Part shown: positions 1 to 9,713 of the stretch, one piece after another
How positions within the stretch are numbered: position 1 is the first letter of the stretch
Layout: the number at the start of each line of letters is the position of its first letter
From: Brevibacterium renqingii
GTDB lineage: Bacteria; Actinomycetota; Actinomycetes; Actinomycetales; Brevibacteriaceae
Reading direction: 5' to 3'
Length of the DNA stretch: 64,000 nucleotides
Assembly: GCF_017808105.1 (NCBI RefSeq)
Contig: NZ_JADBHF010000005.1
Span: 124,001 to 188,000, forward strand
The notes under the pieces: model-generated
What the model saw: the letters and a program-made list of their open reading frames with translations, nothing else
The model's database searches: none
What the model was told of the DNA's origin: nothing
Program-made: the position numbers and the translations under genes

Positions 1-877
1 CGGAATAGTCGTCGATCGAGGCGATGCCGGTCAGCTTCTTCGCTCCGACGGCGTCCTTGACCTTCGACACGACCTTCTCCGGGCCGACGAGGTAGGGCAG
101 CTCGGTGACGACGATGCCCTTGCGGCGGGCGCTGATGTTCTCGATCGAGACGGTGGCGCGGGTGCGGAAGGTGCCGCGGCCGGTCTCATAGGCCTCGCGC
201 ACACCATCGAGACCGATGATCCGGCCTCCTGTGGGCAGGTCAGGGCCCGGGATGAAGCGCATGAGTTCGGCCAGACCGGCATCCGGGTTGCGGATGAGGT
301 GGGCGCAGGCGGCGATGACCTCACCGGGATTGTGCGGGGCCATGTTCGTGGCCATGCCCACTGCGATGCCCGAGGCGCCGTTGATGAGCAGGTTGGGAAA
401 AGCGCTCGGGAGCACTTCGGGCTGGGTCAGCGTGTTGTCGTAGTTCGGGACGAAGTCGACGACGTCTTCGTCGAGTCCTGCGATCATGTGCATCGACGCG
501 GTGGTCAGTCGGGCCTCGGTGTAGCGCGGGGCCGCGGGCCCGTCGTCGAGCGAACCGAAGTTGCCGTGGCCGTCGACCAAGGGCACACGCATGATGAAGT
601 CCTGGCTCAGACGCACCAGTGCGTCGTAAATCGCCGAGTCGCCGTGCGGGTGGAGCTTGCCCATGACGTCGCCGACGATGCGCGATGACTTCACATGGCC
701 GCGTTCCGGTCGCAGCCCCATATCGCCCATCTGGTAGACGATGCGCCGCTGCACCGGTTTGAGGCCGTCCCGGGCATCGGGCAGCGCACGGGAGTAGATG
801 ACCGAATACGCATACTCGAGGTACGAACTCTCCATCTCTGAGGAGACGTCGACATCGATGACTCTGCCTTCGGGCAT
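1..877 (-). CDS. parC: DNA topoisomerase IV subunit A, 5' part (cut by window edge)
   Basis: Type IIA topoisomerase subunit that cuts and rejoins DNA, decatenating chromosomes with ParE. About 292 N-terminal residues are visible; the gene runs off the left edge. The winged-helix region reads [14 protein letters not shown] near residues 76-89, with Ser81 and Asp85 at the positions matching the quinolone-resistance sites of E. coli GyrA. The catalytic tyrosine is in APRYTEARL (Tyr119). The [20 protein letters not shown] and [20 protein letters not shown] wording matches actinobacterial ParC better than GyrA, and no gyrB or dnaA is nearby. Start: ATG at 877 preceded by an AAGGAG box. The 148-nt gap to the TetR gene holds a possible minus-strand -10 (TAGAAT, 966-961) but no clear -35. 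GyrA is the alternative but less likely. Confidence 0.88.
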   Translation of the reverse strand, partial: MPEGRVIDVDVSSEMESSYLEYAYSVIYSRALPDARDGLKPVQRRIVYQMGDMGLRPERGHVKSSRIVGDVMGKLHPHGDSAIYDALVRLSQDFIMRVPLVDGHGNFGSLDDGPAAPRYTEARLTTASMHMIAGLDEDVVDFVPNYDNTLTQPEVLPSAFPNLLINGASGIAVGMATNMAPHNPGEVIAACAHLIRNPDAGLAELMRFIPGPDLPTGGRIIGLDGVREAYETGRGTFRTRATVSIENISARRKGIVVTELPYLVGPEKVVSKVKDAVGAKKLTGIASIDDYS

Positions 878-1025
878 GGAACTCCTTTGACGCACGAACT
901 GTTCGATTCTCGTGCCCGTCCGCGCCGCAGGCGTGCTTCAGTGCAGGAGGGCACCCGTCGATTCTAGCGTTCGATTTGAGCTCTCCGGCTCAATCGGGCG
1001 TCAGCGCAGCGTTCGTGTCGGAGGC

Positions 1026-1580
1026 TCAGGCCGACTCGCGGCTGTTGTGCAGCCAGGAGAAGAACTCCTTCATATAGGCCTCGACATTGGCCCGTTCGGC
1101 GGTGCCGGAGACGAGCTCGCTGAACATCATGCCGGCGATCGAGCTGTTGACGCGGCGAGCGTAATCGGCGTCGACGCCGGCGAAGCGCATGATGAAGTCC
1201 TGGATCGCCCGGAGGTTCTTCTCCTTGGCGGCGACGGCCTCGGGAGGCAGCGCCGGATCGAGACTGAGCATCATCATGGTGTAGAACCGGTTGCGGTCGG
1301 TGGTCAGCCAGTTCATGCAGAAGTCGATGGCGACCTCGATGGGATCGGCATCCGGTGCCCGCACCAGTTCGGGGATGCGTTCGAGCTGCTGGGAATTCAG
1401 TTCGCCGATGCGCTCCATGATTCCGGTGATCAGCGCATCGCGGGTGCGATAGACATTGGATGTCGAACCCACCGGCAGTTCGGCCAGCGCATCGACCGCC
1501 CGGTGAGTGAGTCCACGGACTCCCTGTTCGGCGACTACGGCGATCGCGGAGTCGGTGACTACGTCTCTGCGCGAAATCAT
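1026..1580 (-). CDS. TetR-family transcriptional regulator
   Basis: A 184-residue one-component repressor-like protein. The first 50 or so residues form the TetR helix-turn-helix (GVRGLTHRAVDALAELPVGS, then TSNVYRTRDALITGIM), where the recognition helix precedes the typical Tyr-Arg-x-Arg-Asp-Ala-Leu segment. The rest is a helical ligand and dimer domain with no recognisable subfamily. It lies alone between parC and the acetyltransferase gene, both on the same strand and separated by 148 and 326 nt, so it probably has its own promoter. A 9-bp palindrome about 80 nt upstream could be its operator. Ligand and targets cannot be told from the sequence. Start ATG at 1580 has only a modest GAGG box about 10 nt upstream. 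Confidence 0.85.
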   Translation of the reverse strand: MISRRDVVTDSAIAVVAEQGVRGLTHRAVDALAELPVGSTSNVYRTRDALITGIMERIGELNSQQLERIPELVRAPDADPIEVAIDFCMNWLTTDRNRFYTMMMLSLDPALPPEAVAAKEKNLRAIQDFIMRFAGVDADYARRVNSSIAGMMFSELVSGTAERANVEAYMKEFFSWLHNSRESA

Positions 1581-1660
1581 GACTGTGAGGCCTCGCTCTC
1601 ATGGGACACCCGCAGTTGCCGGTGCCGTGGTCGGTGGGTGGCCAGTGGCTGGCCACAGAC

Positions 1661-1682
1661 AGTGGCCGCCGGAGCGGCCACT
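1661..1682. promoter_or_regulatory. 9-bp palindrome, possible TetR operator
   Basis: AGTGGCCGC, a 4-nt spacer (CGGA), then GCGGCCACT: a perfect inverted repeat 81 nt upstream of the TetR start. Short-spacer palindromes near their own gene are typical TetR operators, so autorepression is plausible. A plain RNA hairpin is the alternative. Confidence 0.35.
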
Positions 1683-1824
1683 CACTGAAACACGAATTCA
1701 TAACTTTTCGTGCTGAACGGATACAGACACTACCTGTCAACCCTGCGAATTGGTATAAGACTCGCCAATCTGCCAGGCGGTTCCCAATATTCGGGGTGCG
1801 TCCTCGGCCGGTGCTGACGCGATG

Positions 1825-1857
1825 CTCAGCTTCTGGCGGCGGACGGCAGAAGCTGAG
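1825..1857 (-). terminator. Terminator-like hairpin after the acetyltransferase gene
   Basis: CTCAGCTTCTG and CAGAAGCTGAG form a perfect 11-bp stem with an 11-nt loop, about 50 nt past the stop codon at 1907. There is no U-tract on the minus strand, as is common in high-GC actinobacteria. Confidence 0.55.
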
Positions 1858-1906
1858 GAAGGGCCGGCCGGAGCCGCGGGCGCGGATCCGAACATCGCTT
1901 CGTCTC

Positions 1907-4579
1907 TCAACTGAGGAGTCGTCGGGTGCCGTCGATGCGAGTCGGGTCGGGCAGCAGGTCCACGTGGGCGCTGAGCACATGGCCATCGGTCTCCGTGGCG
2001 ACCATGGGGTGGATGACGAGCTCGAGGATCTGCGGATGGTTCTCCACGAGCACCGACAGTCGCTCGAGCACATTCCTCAGCGGCTCGATATTCATCGGCG
2101 GCAGGCCCCGATAGCCGAACAGACGCGGGGAGGCCTTGATCGACCGGATCATGTTCCCGGCCTCCTTGTCGGTGATCGGCGCGACCCGGTGTGCGACATC
2201 TCCGAGCAGCTCAGTGGTGTCACCGGCCAGGGAGAAGGCCAGCAGCGGGCCGAGCAGCGGGTCCTCGCCCGCGCGCAGCACGCAGGGGACTCCGTGCGGG
2301 GCCATGGCCTGGACGTCGACGAGCGGCTCCTCGTCACCGGCCAGCTGCCGGATGGTGTCCTGGATCGCGGCGAAATCCTCGGCGAGCTCTTCGGGGGAGT
2401 CGATGTTCAGGCGGACACCGCCGAGTTCCATCCGATGGCGGAGCACCTTCGTCACGGCCTTGAGGGCCACTGGGTAGCCGATCCTCTCGGCCGCGGCGAG
2501 TCCCTCCTCGACCGAGGAGGCCGCGATGTAGGGCAGGACCTCGATGCCGTAGGCCCTGAGCAGCTCCCGTGTGTCATCGCGTTCGAGGCGGACCGGGGTG
2601 CCCGGCTTCGCCTCGGTCAGGGCCGCGTCGATGATCGTCCGGACCTTCTTGTCGTCGAGATCGTCGAGTTCGATGTACCGACCGTGATCGGCCGCACGCC
2701 AGCGCGAGTAGTCCGTCGCTCGGGCCAAGGCCCACACCGCATCCTCCGGGCCGATGTAGCTGGGCACTGTCCGCGAGACGCGCTTGCCCTCGTCGTCGGC
2801 GAGGTAGCTGGTGAGCTCGTCATGCACGCCATGGATGCCGAGGAAGCAGGCGACTGTGGTCTTGCCCGAACGGGCGGCGGACTCGGACAGCATGGCTGCG
2901 ATCTCCGACTCCTCAGCACCGGCCGAGGGGGTGAAGGTGACGATGACGGAATCGATGTCGGTCCGAGCGAACATGGCATCGAGTTCGGCCCGGAAGGCCT
3001 CGGCGTCGACTTCGGGGTGGAGGGAGACCGGATCGCACTCGACATGCAGGCCTTCGGACCGGGCTCGCTGTACGATCAGGGTGCCCATCGCCGCCGAATT
3101 GCCGATGACTCCGACCCGCCGTCCCTCGGGCAGCTTCTGTGTGGCGAAGACCTGAGCGAGGTCGAAGAGCTGGTGGACGGTGTCGGCTCTGATCACCCCG
3201 GCCTGTTCGAGCACCTGGTCGAGCGTGTTCGGAGCCAGCGACGAGGTGCGCACGATATGACCGGGCGGCAGCTCGCGGCCGGTGAGGTCGGATTTGATGA
3301 CAACGACCGGCTTGACCCGCGAGACGCGGCGGGCGATCCGAGAGAACTTCCGCGGATTGCCGATGGACTCGAGGTAGAGACCGACGGTCTGCGTGGCCGG
3401 GTCCTCCTCCCAGTACTGGAGCATGTCGTTGCCCGAAAGATCGGCCCTGTTGCCTGCGGAGACGAAGGTCGAGATGCCCAGACCGCGTTTCTTCGCGGCC
3501 GCCAGCAGTGCGGTGCCCAGAGCCCCCGACTGGCTGAACAGGCCGAGCGTGCCCGAGGCGGGCAGGAACGGGGCCAGTGAGGCGTTGAGCGAGATGTCCT
3601 CGGCCTCATTGACCAGACCGAATGAGTTCGGACCGACGACGCGCATGCCGTAGGCGCGCGAGGTTGCGACCATCCGCCTCTGCAGCTCCGCTCCCTCGGG
3701 GCCGGTCTCGGCGAAGCCGGAGGAGATGACGAGCACGGCCTTGACGCCGTGGGCGGCGCAGTCCTGGACGACCTCGGTGACGGATTCGGCCGGAACCGCG
3801 ATGACAGCGAGATCGGCGGTGCCGGGCAGTGCGTCGAGGCTCGGGAAGGCCTGGACCCCGGCGATCTGATCGGCTTCGGGGTGGACGACCCAGAGACTGC
3901 CGGTGAATTTCGCGGCGGTGATGTTGCGGATGAGCAGGTGACCGGTGGAATTGCGTTTGCGACTGGCGCCGATGACCGCCACCGAGGTGGGATGGAGGAC
4001 GGTGCGCACGCTCAGGGCCTCGGCCCTGTGCTCGCGGGAGGCCTGGACCTCGATCGACCGCGCGGTCGGATCGATGTCGAACTTCACGGCCACGACTCCG
4101 TCGTCGAATCCGCGGGAGACCTCGTAGCCGGCGGCCTGGAAGACCTGGAGCATCGAGCGATTCTGCGGCAGCACCTCTGCGGTGAATCGCTGGATTCCCG
4201 ATTCTCGGGCCGCCGCGGCCAGATGCTCGAGCAGGATCGAGCCGATTCCGCGCCCCTGATGGGCATCGGCGATGTTGAAGGCCACCTCGGCCTCGGTGTC
4301 GGAGATCCTGTCGAAGCGTCCCACGCCGATGATGTCATTGCCGATGAGCATGATCAGGGCGACACGATCGTGGTGGTCGACGTTGACGAATCGATCGAGA
4401 TCCCGCTGCGGCAGACGCGGCAGCGGAGCGAAGAAGCGCAGATAGACGGACTCCGGCGACTGAGCTTCGTGCATGCGCGCCAGAGCGTCGGCATCGGCAG
4501 GAGTGATCGGACGCAGATGGGCGGTGCCGCCGTCCCGGAGGACGACATCGGCTTCCCACCCGGCAGGATAGTTTTCCAT
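1907..4579 (-). CDS. GNAT-ADP-forming acyl-CoA synthetase fusion, Pat-type protein lysine acetyltransferase
   Basis: 890 residues. An N-terminal GNAT domain (about 1-165; acetyl-CoA loop QGRGIG near 108-113) is followed by a CoA-binding/succinyl-CoA-ligase-like region and an ATP-grasp region. The family acetylates and so inactivates AMP-forming acyl-CoA synthetases. Having GNAT first is the order seen in streptomycete PatA-type enzymes. Where ADP-forming synthetases have the phosphorylated His in a HTGALAG-like motif, this protein reads RTSSLAP (Arg444). The synthetase half therefore probably senses ligands instead of catalysing. An ATG at 4660 would extend the protein by 27 residues into the divergent gene, so the ATG at 4579 is preferred. 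Its substrate is unknown. A hairpin follows the stop. Confidence 0.85.
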   Translation of the reverse strand: MENYPAGWEADVVLRDGGTAHLRPITPADADALARMHEAQSPESVYLRFFAPLPRLPQRDLDRFVNVDHHDRVALIMLIGNDIIGVGRFDRISDTEAEVAFNIADAHQGRGIGSILLEHLAAAARESGIQRFTAEVLPQNRSMLQVFQAAGYEVSRGFDDGVVAVKFDIDPTARSIEVQASREHRAEALSVRTVLHPTSVAVIGASRKRNSTGHLLIRNITAAKFTGSLWVVHPEADQIAGVQAFPSLDALPGTADLAVIAVPAESVTEVVQDCAAHGVKAVLVISSGFAETGPEGAELQRRMVATSRAYGMRVVGPNSFGLVNEAEDISLNASLAPFLPASGTLGLFSQSGALGTALLAAAKKRGLGISTFVSAGNRADLSGNDMLQYWEEDPATQTVGLYLESIGNPRKFSRIARRVSRVKPVVVIKSDLTGRELPPGHIVRTSSLAPNTLDQVLEQAGVIRADTVHQLFDLAQVFATQKLPEGRRVGVIGNSAAMGTLIVQRARSEGLHVECDPVSLHPEVDAEAFRAELDAMFARTDIDSVIVTFTPSAGAEESEIAAMLSESAARSGKTTVACFLGIHGVHDELTSYLADDEGKRVSRTVPSYIGPEDAVWALARATDYSRWRAADHGRYIELDDLDDKKVRTIIDAALTEAKPGTPVRLERDDTRELLRAYGIEVLPYIAASSVEEGLAAAERIGYPVALKAVTKVLRHRMELGGVRLNIDSPEELAEDFAAIQDTIRQLAGDEEPLVDVQAMAPHGVPCVLRAGEDPLLGPLLAFSLAGDTTELLGDVAHRVAPITDKEAGNMIRSIKASPRLFGYRGLPPMNIEPLRNVLERLSVLVENHPQILELVIHPMVATETDGHVLSAHVDLLPDPTRIDGTRRLLS

Positions 4580-4649
4580 GGTCCCAGCATATGCGTCCGG
4601 CTCCGATTGCGGTCGACCTCGCTGGGAAGTGTCAGGGGAGTGGGGCACA

Positions 4650-5246
4650 ATGGAGGACATGGCATTACCCGAGGTTCTCGTACACGATCTGCAGTCGGCC
4701 GGCTACTATCCTCAGCTGACCCAAGGCATACTCGCCGACTCCCTGTTCGACGAACCGGTACTGGCTCACTTCGTCCACATCGACACCCATGTCGACATCG
4801 AATCCATCCACCGGCACGTCACCGCGTTCGTCCTCACCGAGACCCGTCTGCTGCTGGCGCACGTCGATGACGACCCGAATTCCGAACCGGGGTCGAATCC
4901 GCGGGCCGTGACCAGCAGCGAGGACATCGAGCTCGACAGACTCGGTACGGTCATGGTCGGCCGCACCTTCGCCGACCCCGCATCCTACACACCTGGCGAC
5001 AAGCCGGTCGAAGTCTCCCTCACCCTGTCGTGGGGTGCCTCCAAGCGGATCGAGGCCTTTCCCGAAACCTGCGGGGACCCCAATTGCATGGGCGATCACG
5101 GCTATGGCGGCTCGGTCTTCGCCGAAGACGTCATGCTCCGGGTCTCGGCCGAGGCCGAGGGCCAGGCCGCCGTCGACCGCATCGCCGATTTCGCCGGAAG
5201 GCTGCGGGCCGCGGTCTTCCACGCCCGGCTCAGATCGCGTCGTTGA
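4650..5246 (+). CDS. DUF5998 family protein
   Basis: A 198-residue soluble protein of unknown function, conserved in actinobacteria beside the phosphodiesterase that follows. There is no signal peptide or membrane segment. A conserved cysteine/histidine patch, CGDPNCMGDHGYGG (around residues 144-157), could bind metal. It starts 70 nt from the divergent acetyltransferase gene. ATG 4650 has a GGGGAG box at about 9 nt; ATG 4659, three codons later, is also possible. Its stop overlaps the next gene's start by one base (TGATG), so the two are probably translated together. Confidence 0.8.
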   Translation: MEDMALPEVLVHDLQSAGYYPQLTQGILADSLFDEPVLAHFVHIDTHVDIESIHRHVTAFVLTETRLLLAHVDDDPNSEPGSNPRAVTSSEDIELDRLGTVMVGRTFADPASYTPGDKPVEVSLTLSWGASKRIEAFPETCGDPNCMGDHGYGGSVFAEDVMLRVSAEAEGQAAVDRIADFAGRLRAAVFHARLRSRR

Positions 5247-6424
5247 TGGGTGAGACGACACCGCGGCCCCAGGACGGCGCGCCGCTGTTGGGGCCACCGG
5301 ACTACTCCGGCCCTGTCCTGTCAGACATCGTTCCTGCCGCGGCACTCGGCCTCGGCGCGGGGAGCATCTTCGACACCGAGGTGCAGGAGCGCGCGCGCAG
5401 GCTCGGTCTCGACCGCCACTCACGGACCGCGATCGTCGTGCTCATCGACGGGCTGGGGGAGCAGCAGCTGCGGCGCTACAGCGGCTACACCCCCTTCTTC
5501 CGGTCCCTGGCCGACACCCGCAGGACCCTGTCCGCCGGGTTCCCCTCGACCACGGCGAACTCTCTGTCGTCCCTGGCCACGGGCCGTCTGCCCGGTGCGC
5601 ATGGAGTCGTCGGCTACCGAGTGCTCGACCCGGAGAAGGACGCGGTGTTCAACCAGCTGACGTGGAACCTCGACGTCGATCCGGTGGCCTGGGTGCCCGA
5701 CGCCACGCTCTTCGAGCGGCTCACGGACGCCGACGTCGACGTGGTCAGCCTCGGCGAGAGGAAGTTCGCCGGCCGCGGGCTCAATCGCGCTTCCCTGCGC
5801 GGAGGCCGCTTCCGAGATTCGAAGACCCTGGAGGAGCGCTGTTCGCAGGCCCTGGCCGAAGCTCGGGCGCCGGGGCGCCGACTCGTCTATCTCTACTGGG
5901 GCAATCTGGACAAGACCGGTCATGTGCACGGATCGAACTCGGCAGCTTGGACCGAGGAGCTCGAACGAGTCGACCTCGCTCTGTCCCGTTTGGCCGCCGA
6001 TCTTCCCCACGATGCGACGATGCTGGTCACTGCCGATCACGGGATGGTCGACGTCGACCACGATCGTCGTCTCGACCTCGCCGATGCTCCCGAGCTCAAA
6101 GCCGGTCTCAGGCACGTCGGCGGGGAACCGCGGGCTCTCCACCTCTACGCCGAACCCGGTGCCGAGGCGGACGTCGGCTCCGCCTGGCGGGAGACGATCG
6201 GTGAGCGCGGCCTCATCCTGCCGAAATCCGAGGCGATCGCGCGCGGGTACTTCGGCCCTGTGGCCCCGCACGTGTACAGCCGGATCGGCGACTTCCTCAT
6301 CATCTGCGCCGATGAGTTCGCGGTCGTCGACTCCCAGGTCGAATCCGCCTCGGCGCTGGCGCTCATCGGCCACCACGGTTCGACCACGGAACGGGAGCTC
6401 GAGATCCCGCTCCTCGTCGTCTGA
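5246..6424 (+). CDS. Alkaline phosphatase-superfamily phosphodiesterase (nucleotide pyrophosphatase type)
   Basis: 392 residues. It has the metal-dependent fold of type I phosphodiesterases/nucleotide pyrophosphatases. Metal ligands and the nucleophile can be picked out in order: VVLIDGLG (Asp), GFPSTTANSL (nucleophilic Thr), NLDKTGHVHG (Asp, His), TADHGMVDV (Asp-His) and HHGSTTE near the C-terminus. No signal peptide is apparent, so it probably acts in the cytoplasm; the substrate is unknown. The ATG start overlaps the DUF5998 stop by one base. A longer reading from 5030 overlaps DUF5998 with implausible Arg-rich sequence and was rejected. Confidence 0.85.
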   Translation: MGETTPRPQDGAPLLGPPDYSGPVLSDIVPAAALGLGAGSIFDTEVQERARRLGLDRHSRTAIVVLIDGLGEQQLRRYSGYTPFFRSLADTRRTLSAGFPSTTANSLSSLATGRLPGAHGVVGYRVLDPEKDAVFNQLTWNLDVDPVAWVPDATLFERLTDADVDVVSLGERKFAGRGLNRASLRGGRFRDSKTLEERCSQALAEARAPGRRLVYLYWGNLDKTGHVHGSNSAAWTEELERVDLALSRLAADLPHDATMLVTADHGMVDVDHDRRLDLADAPELKAGLRHVGGEPRALHLYAEPGAEADVGSAWRETIGERGLILPKSEAIARGYFGPVAPHVYSRIGDFLIICADEFAVVDSQVESASALALIGHHGSTTERELEIPLLVV

Positions 6425-6486
6425 GACCCGGATACGCGGCCCGAATCGCGGACCACGAGCCGTGTCCGCCGGTGGCGAGCGTTAGG

Positions 6487-7689
6487 ATGGCAGACGTGAC
6501 TTTTCCTCGTATCGGTGTCATTGGCGGCGGCCAACTGGCACGCATGCTTGCCCCTGCCGCAGAAGCCCTCGGCATCCGGTTCTCCGTTCTGGCGGAGACC
6601 GCTGAGGCCCCCGCCACTCAGGTCATCAATGAGGTGACCGTCGGCGACTACACTGACTATCCGACGCTCAAGGCCTTCGCCGAGACCGTCGACGTCATCA
6701 CCTTCGACCACGAACACGTTCCGCCGGAGCACCTGCAGGCTCTGGTCCGGGCCGGCCACACCGTGCGTCCGGGACCGCAGGCCCTCATCTTCGCTCAGGA
6801 CAAGATCCGGATGCGGACGAAGATGGACGAGCTCGGCCTCCCCAACCCCGCCTGGGCGGAGATCACATCGGCCGCCGACATCGAGGCCTTCGCCGCCCGA
6901 GTCGGCTATCCGTTCATCCTGAAGACACCTCGCGGCGGCTACGACGGCAAGGGTGTCCGCGTCATCGACAGTCTCGAGGGGGGCGTCGACTGGCTCAGCG
7001 AGGTCCCGCAGCTGCTCGCCGAGGAGAAGGTCGACTTCACCCGCGAACTCGCGGTCATGGTCGGGCGGTCCCCGATGGGGCAGACAGCGGTGTGGCCCGT
7101 GGTCGAGACCTGGCAGCAGGACGGGGTCTGCAAAGAGGCGATCGCGCCGGCACCCGACCTGGACGCGGAGAAGGCGAAGGCGATCACCCAGGCGATCCTC
7201 AAGGTCGCCGGCACCCTCGAAGTCACGGGTGTCATGGCCATGGAGACGTTCGAGACCTCCGATGGCTTCCTCATCAACGAATTCGCCATGCGCCCCCACA
7301 ACACCGGGCATTGGACGCAGGACGGGTCGGTGACGAGCCAATTCGAACAGCATCTGCGCGCCGTCCTCGACCTGCCCCTGGGCAGCCCGGCGGCTCGGGA
7401 GGACGTGTCCGTGATGGTGAACATCCTCGGCGCCGAGCACGTCGATCTCTACCAGCCGTATCTGCATGTCATGGCCCACGATCCCGCGGTCAAGGTGCAC
7501 CTCTACGGCAAGAGCGTGCGTCCGGGCCGCAAAGTCGGACACGTCAACGCCTACGGCGAGGACCGGCAGCTCGTGCTGGCCCGGGCCCGCCACGCTGCGG
7601 ATTTCATCGCCGGCGTCGACGTCGATCCGCACCCCGTGATGCCCACGCCCGGCGACCTCCTCGCCGATCGAGACCCCGGAACCGCCTGA
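6487..7689 (+). CDS. purK: 5-(carboxyamino)imidazole ribonucleotide synthase
   Basis: ATP-dependent carboxylation of aminoimidazole ribonucleotide in purine synthesis. 400 residues with an ATP-grasp fold: N-terminal [11 protein letters not shown], the [14 protein letters not shown] loop, ELAVMVGRS, and [17 protein letters not shown] near the metal site. Usual length. The ATG at 6487 gives a normal N-terminus. A GTG nine bases on, with AGGATGG before it, is an alternative; a GTG at 6472 is also possible. purE follows after 16 nt, the usual PurK-PurE pair. Confidence 0.95.
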   Translation: MADVTFPRIGVIGGGQLARMLAPAAEALGIRFSVLAETAEAPATQVINEVTVGDYTDYPTLKAFAETVDVITFDHEHVPPEHLQALVRAGHTVRPGPQALIFAQDKIRMRTKMDELGLPNPAWAEITSAADIEAFAARVGYPFILKTPRGGYDGKGVRVIDSLEGGVDWLSEVPQLLAEEKVDFTRELAVMVGRSPMGQTAVWPVVETWQQDGVCKEAIAPAPDLDAEKAKAITQAILKVAGTLEVTGVMAMETFETSDGFLINEFAMRPHNTGHWTQDGSVTSQFEQHLRAVLDLPLGSPAAREDVSVMVNILGAEHVDLYQPYLHVMAHDPAVKVHLYGKSVRPGRKVGHVNAYGEDRQLVLARARHAADFIAGVDVDPHPVMPTPGDLLADRDPGTA

Positions 7690-7705
7690 GACGAAGGAAG
7701 CACAG

Positions 7706-8233
7706 ATGAGCGCAGCACACGAAGACGTCACCCCGGCAGCGGCCCCTGTCGGCATCGTCATGGGGTCGGATTCGGACTGGCCGACGATGCAGGCCGCGGC
7801 CGAGGCCCTCAGCGGACTCGGGGTCCAATCGAGCGCCGAGGTCGTCTCCGCTCACCGCATGCCCGAGGACATGGTCGCCTGGGCGAAGTCGGCGGCCGAT
7901 CGCGGTATCCGGGTGATCATCGCCGGTGCCGGGGGAGCGGCCCACCTGCCGGGGATGATCGCCTCGATGACCTCGCTTCCGGTCATCGGCGTTCCCGTGC
8001 CCCTGAAGCATCTCGATGGAATGGACTCCCTCCTGTCCATCGTGCAGATGCCGGGCGGTGTGCCCGTGGCGACCGTCTCCATCGGCGGAGCGAAGAACGC
8101 GGGCCTTCTGGCTGCGCGCATCCTCGGTGCCGGAGACGGTGAGGAAGCCGCGAAGCTGCGGAGCCGATTGGACGCCTATCGGGAGGAGCTGCGACAGGTC
8201 GCCCTCGACAAAGGTCGCGCATTGCAGGAATAA
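7706..8233 (+). CDS. purE: N5-carboxyaminoimidazole ribonucleotide mutase
   Basis: Moves the carboxyl group from N5 to C4 of the imidazole ring, completing the reaction begun by PurK. 175 residues, class I type: [19 protein letters not shown] (the catalytic His region), [14 protein letters not shown] and [20 protein letters not shown] are all in place. The first 15 residues (Ala/Pro-rich) are an extra tail. It is preceded by purK and followed after 37 nt by the acyl-CoA dehydrogenase gene. RBS GAAGGAAG lies before the ATG. Confidence 0.95.
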   Translation: MSAAHEDVTPAAAPVGIVMGSDSDWPTMQAAAEALSGLGVQSSAEVVSAHRMPEDMVAWAKSAADRGIRVIIAGAGGAAHLPGMIASMTSLPVIGVPVPLKHLDGMDSLLSIVQMPGGVPVATVSIGGAKNAGLLAARILGAGDGEEAAKLRSRLDAYREELRQVALDKGRALQE

Positions 8234-8270
8234 TGGCCTTGCTGAACGTTTGATAAGTCATAGGAGAATG

Positions 8271-9419
8271 ATGTTCGACCTCTACCAGCCCAGCGAAGAG
8301 CACGAAGAGATCCGCGCCGCGGTGCGCAATGTCGTGGAGAAGAAGATCGCGCCGTACGCGGCCGAGGTCGACGCGGACTCCCGCTATCCGCAGGAGGCCC
8401 ACGATGCGCTCGTGGAGACGGACTTCTTCGCCGCCCATATCCCGGAGGAGTACGGCGGAATGGGCGCTGACGCCCTGGCGGTGTCGATCATCATCGAGGA
8501 AGTGGCGCGCGGCTGCGCCTCCTCCTCGCTCATTCCGGCCGTGAATAAGCTCGGCAGCATGCCCGTGCAGCTCGGCGGCAGCGATGAGATCAAGCAGAAG
8601 TACTTCCCCTCGGTCGCGGCAGGAGAAGCCGGCTTCTCCTACGGTCTGTCCGAACGTGAGGCCGGTTCGGACACGGCTTCGATGAAGACCCGTGCACTGC
8701 GCGACGGTGACGACTGGATTCTCAACGGAGTGAAGACCTGGATCACGAACGCCGGCGAATCCGAGTACTACACGGTCATGGCCGTCACCGACCCCGACGG
8801 TCCGCGCGGCCGGAACATCTCGGCCTTCGTCGTCGAGAAGTCGGATGAGGGATTCACCTTCGGCGAGAAGGAGCGCAAGCTCGGCATCAAGGGCTCGCCC
8901 ACACGCGAACTGCTCTTCGACAACGTCCGTCTGCCGGGAGACCGGATCGTCGGTGAGCCCGGAGAGGGGCTCAAGATCGCCCTGCGCACCCTCGATCACA
9001 CCCGGGTGACGATCGCCGCGCAGGCCGTGGGCATCGCCCAGGGTGCCCTCGACTACGCCTTGTCCTATGTCAAGGAACGGCAGCAGTTCGGCAAGGCGAT
9101 CGCGGAGAACCAGGGCATCCAGTTCATGCTCGCCGATATGGGCATGAAGCTCGAGGCGGCTCGTCAGCTCACCTACACCGCTGCCGCGAAGAGTGAGCGC
9201 TTCGACGATGATCTGACCTACTTCGGCGCCGCGGCGAAGGCCTATGCTTCGGATGCGGCAATGGAGATCACCACCGATGCCGTGCAGCTGCTCGGCGGTG
9301 CCGGCTACGTCGTGGACCATCCTGTGGAGCGGATGATGCGCGATGCGAAGATCACCCAGATCTACGAGGGCACCAACCAGATCCAGCGCATGGTGATGGG
9401 ACGTCAGCTGCTTCGCTGA
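8271..9419 (+). CDS. Acyl-CoA dehydrogenase (FadE25-like)
   Basis: FAD-dependent alpha,beta-dehydrogenation of an acyl-CoA thioester. 382 residues, the normal length. The catalytic base is Glu366 in IYEGTNQIQRM, and the flavin/substrate regions include FSYGLSEREAGSD, WITNAG and RQQFGKAI. It lies directly after purK-purE, as fadE25 does in mycobacteria; the conserved link is unexplained. Two adjacent ATGs follow an AGGAG box: 8268 is too close, so 8271 is taken. The chain-length preference cannot be read. A 20-bp perfect hairpin follows. Confidence 0.92.
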   Translation: MFDLYQPSEEHEEIRAAVRNVVEKKIAPYAAEVDADSRYPQEAHDALVETDFFAAHIPEEYGGMGADALAVSIIIEEVARGCASSSLIPAVNKLGSMPVQLGGSDEIKQKYFPSVAAGEAGFSYGLSEREAGSDTASMKTRALRDGDDWILNGVKTWITNAGESEYYTVMAVTDPDGPRGRNISAFVVEKSDEGFTFGEKERKLGIKGSPTRELLFDNVRLPGDRIVGEPGEGLKIALRTLDHTRVTIAAQAVGIAQGALDYALSYVKERQQFGKAIAENQGIQFMLADMGMKLEAARQLTYTAAAKSERFDDDLTYFGAAAKAYASDAAMEITTDAVQLLGGAGYVVDHPVERMMRDAKITQIYEGTNQIQRMVMGRQLLR

Positions 9420-9428
9420 GGCTTCGTC

Positions 9429-9479
9429 CACGCAGACACCGCGGGCCGTCCGAATCGGGCGGCCCGCGGTGTCTGCGTG
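9429..9479 (+). terminator. Strong hairpin after the acyl-CoA dehydrogenase gene
   Basis: CACGCAGACACCGCGGGCCG (9429-9448) is exactly complementary to 9460-9479 across an 11-nt loop that can itself pair partly. It begins 9 nt after the stop codon. The sequence from here to 9713 holds no convincing gene. Confidence 0.8.
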
Positions 9480-9713
9480 CTCTTCTGTGAAGAATCGCAC
9501 AGGCGGGGAATCCGACATGCACGGCGCGGATGTGCCGGAATCGGAAGTCCGCAGGCGACACAATGGTTGAACACAGTGGACTCTGAATTCCGTTTGGCAC
9601 AGTGGTTCCCGGTGCGACTCCGGTCGTGCCGACCGTGCTGAGCGTGGCCGCCGGCACAGGTCCGCGTGTGGCTGGCGAACAGTGACGACCGCAGACGAGA
9701 CGAAGGGAAGGCA

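Larger units (their letters stand above)
1581..1906. other. Intergenic region upstream of the TetR gene
   Basis: A 326-nt stretch with no convincing gene. It is lower in GC than its surroundings around 1690-1760. It contains a palindrome (1661-1682), a terminator-like hairpin (1825-1857) and a weak ATTGG-N11-CCAAT dyad (1749-1769). The TetR promoter must lie here, but I see no convincing paired -35/-10 on the minus strand. Confidence 0.6.

Noticed and set aside
1601..3580. 659-codon plus-strand frame opposite the acetyltransferase
   Set aside because: No domain or RBS; the minus-strand gene has clear GNAT and ATP-grasp regions.
4578..4660. Longer N-termini for both divergent genes, overlapping each other
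   Set aside because: Would leave no promoter space; the inner ATGs fit family starts better.
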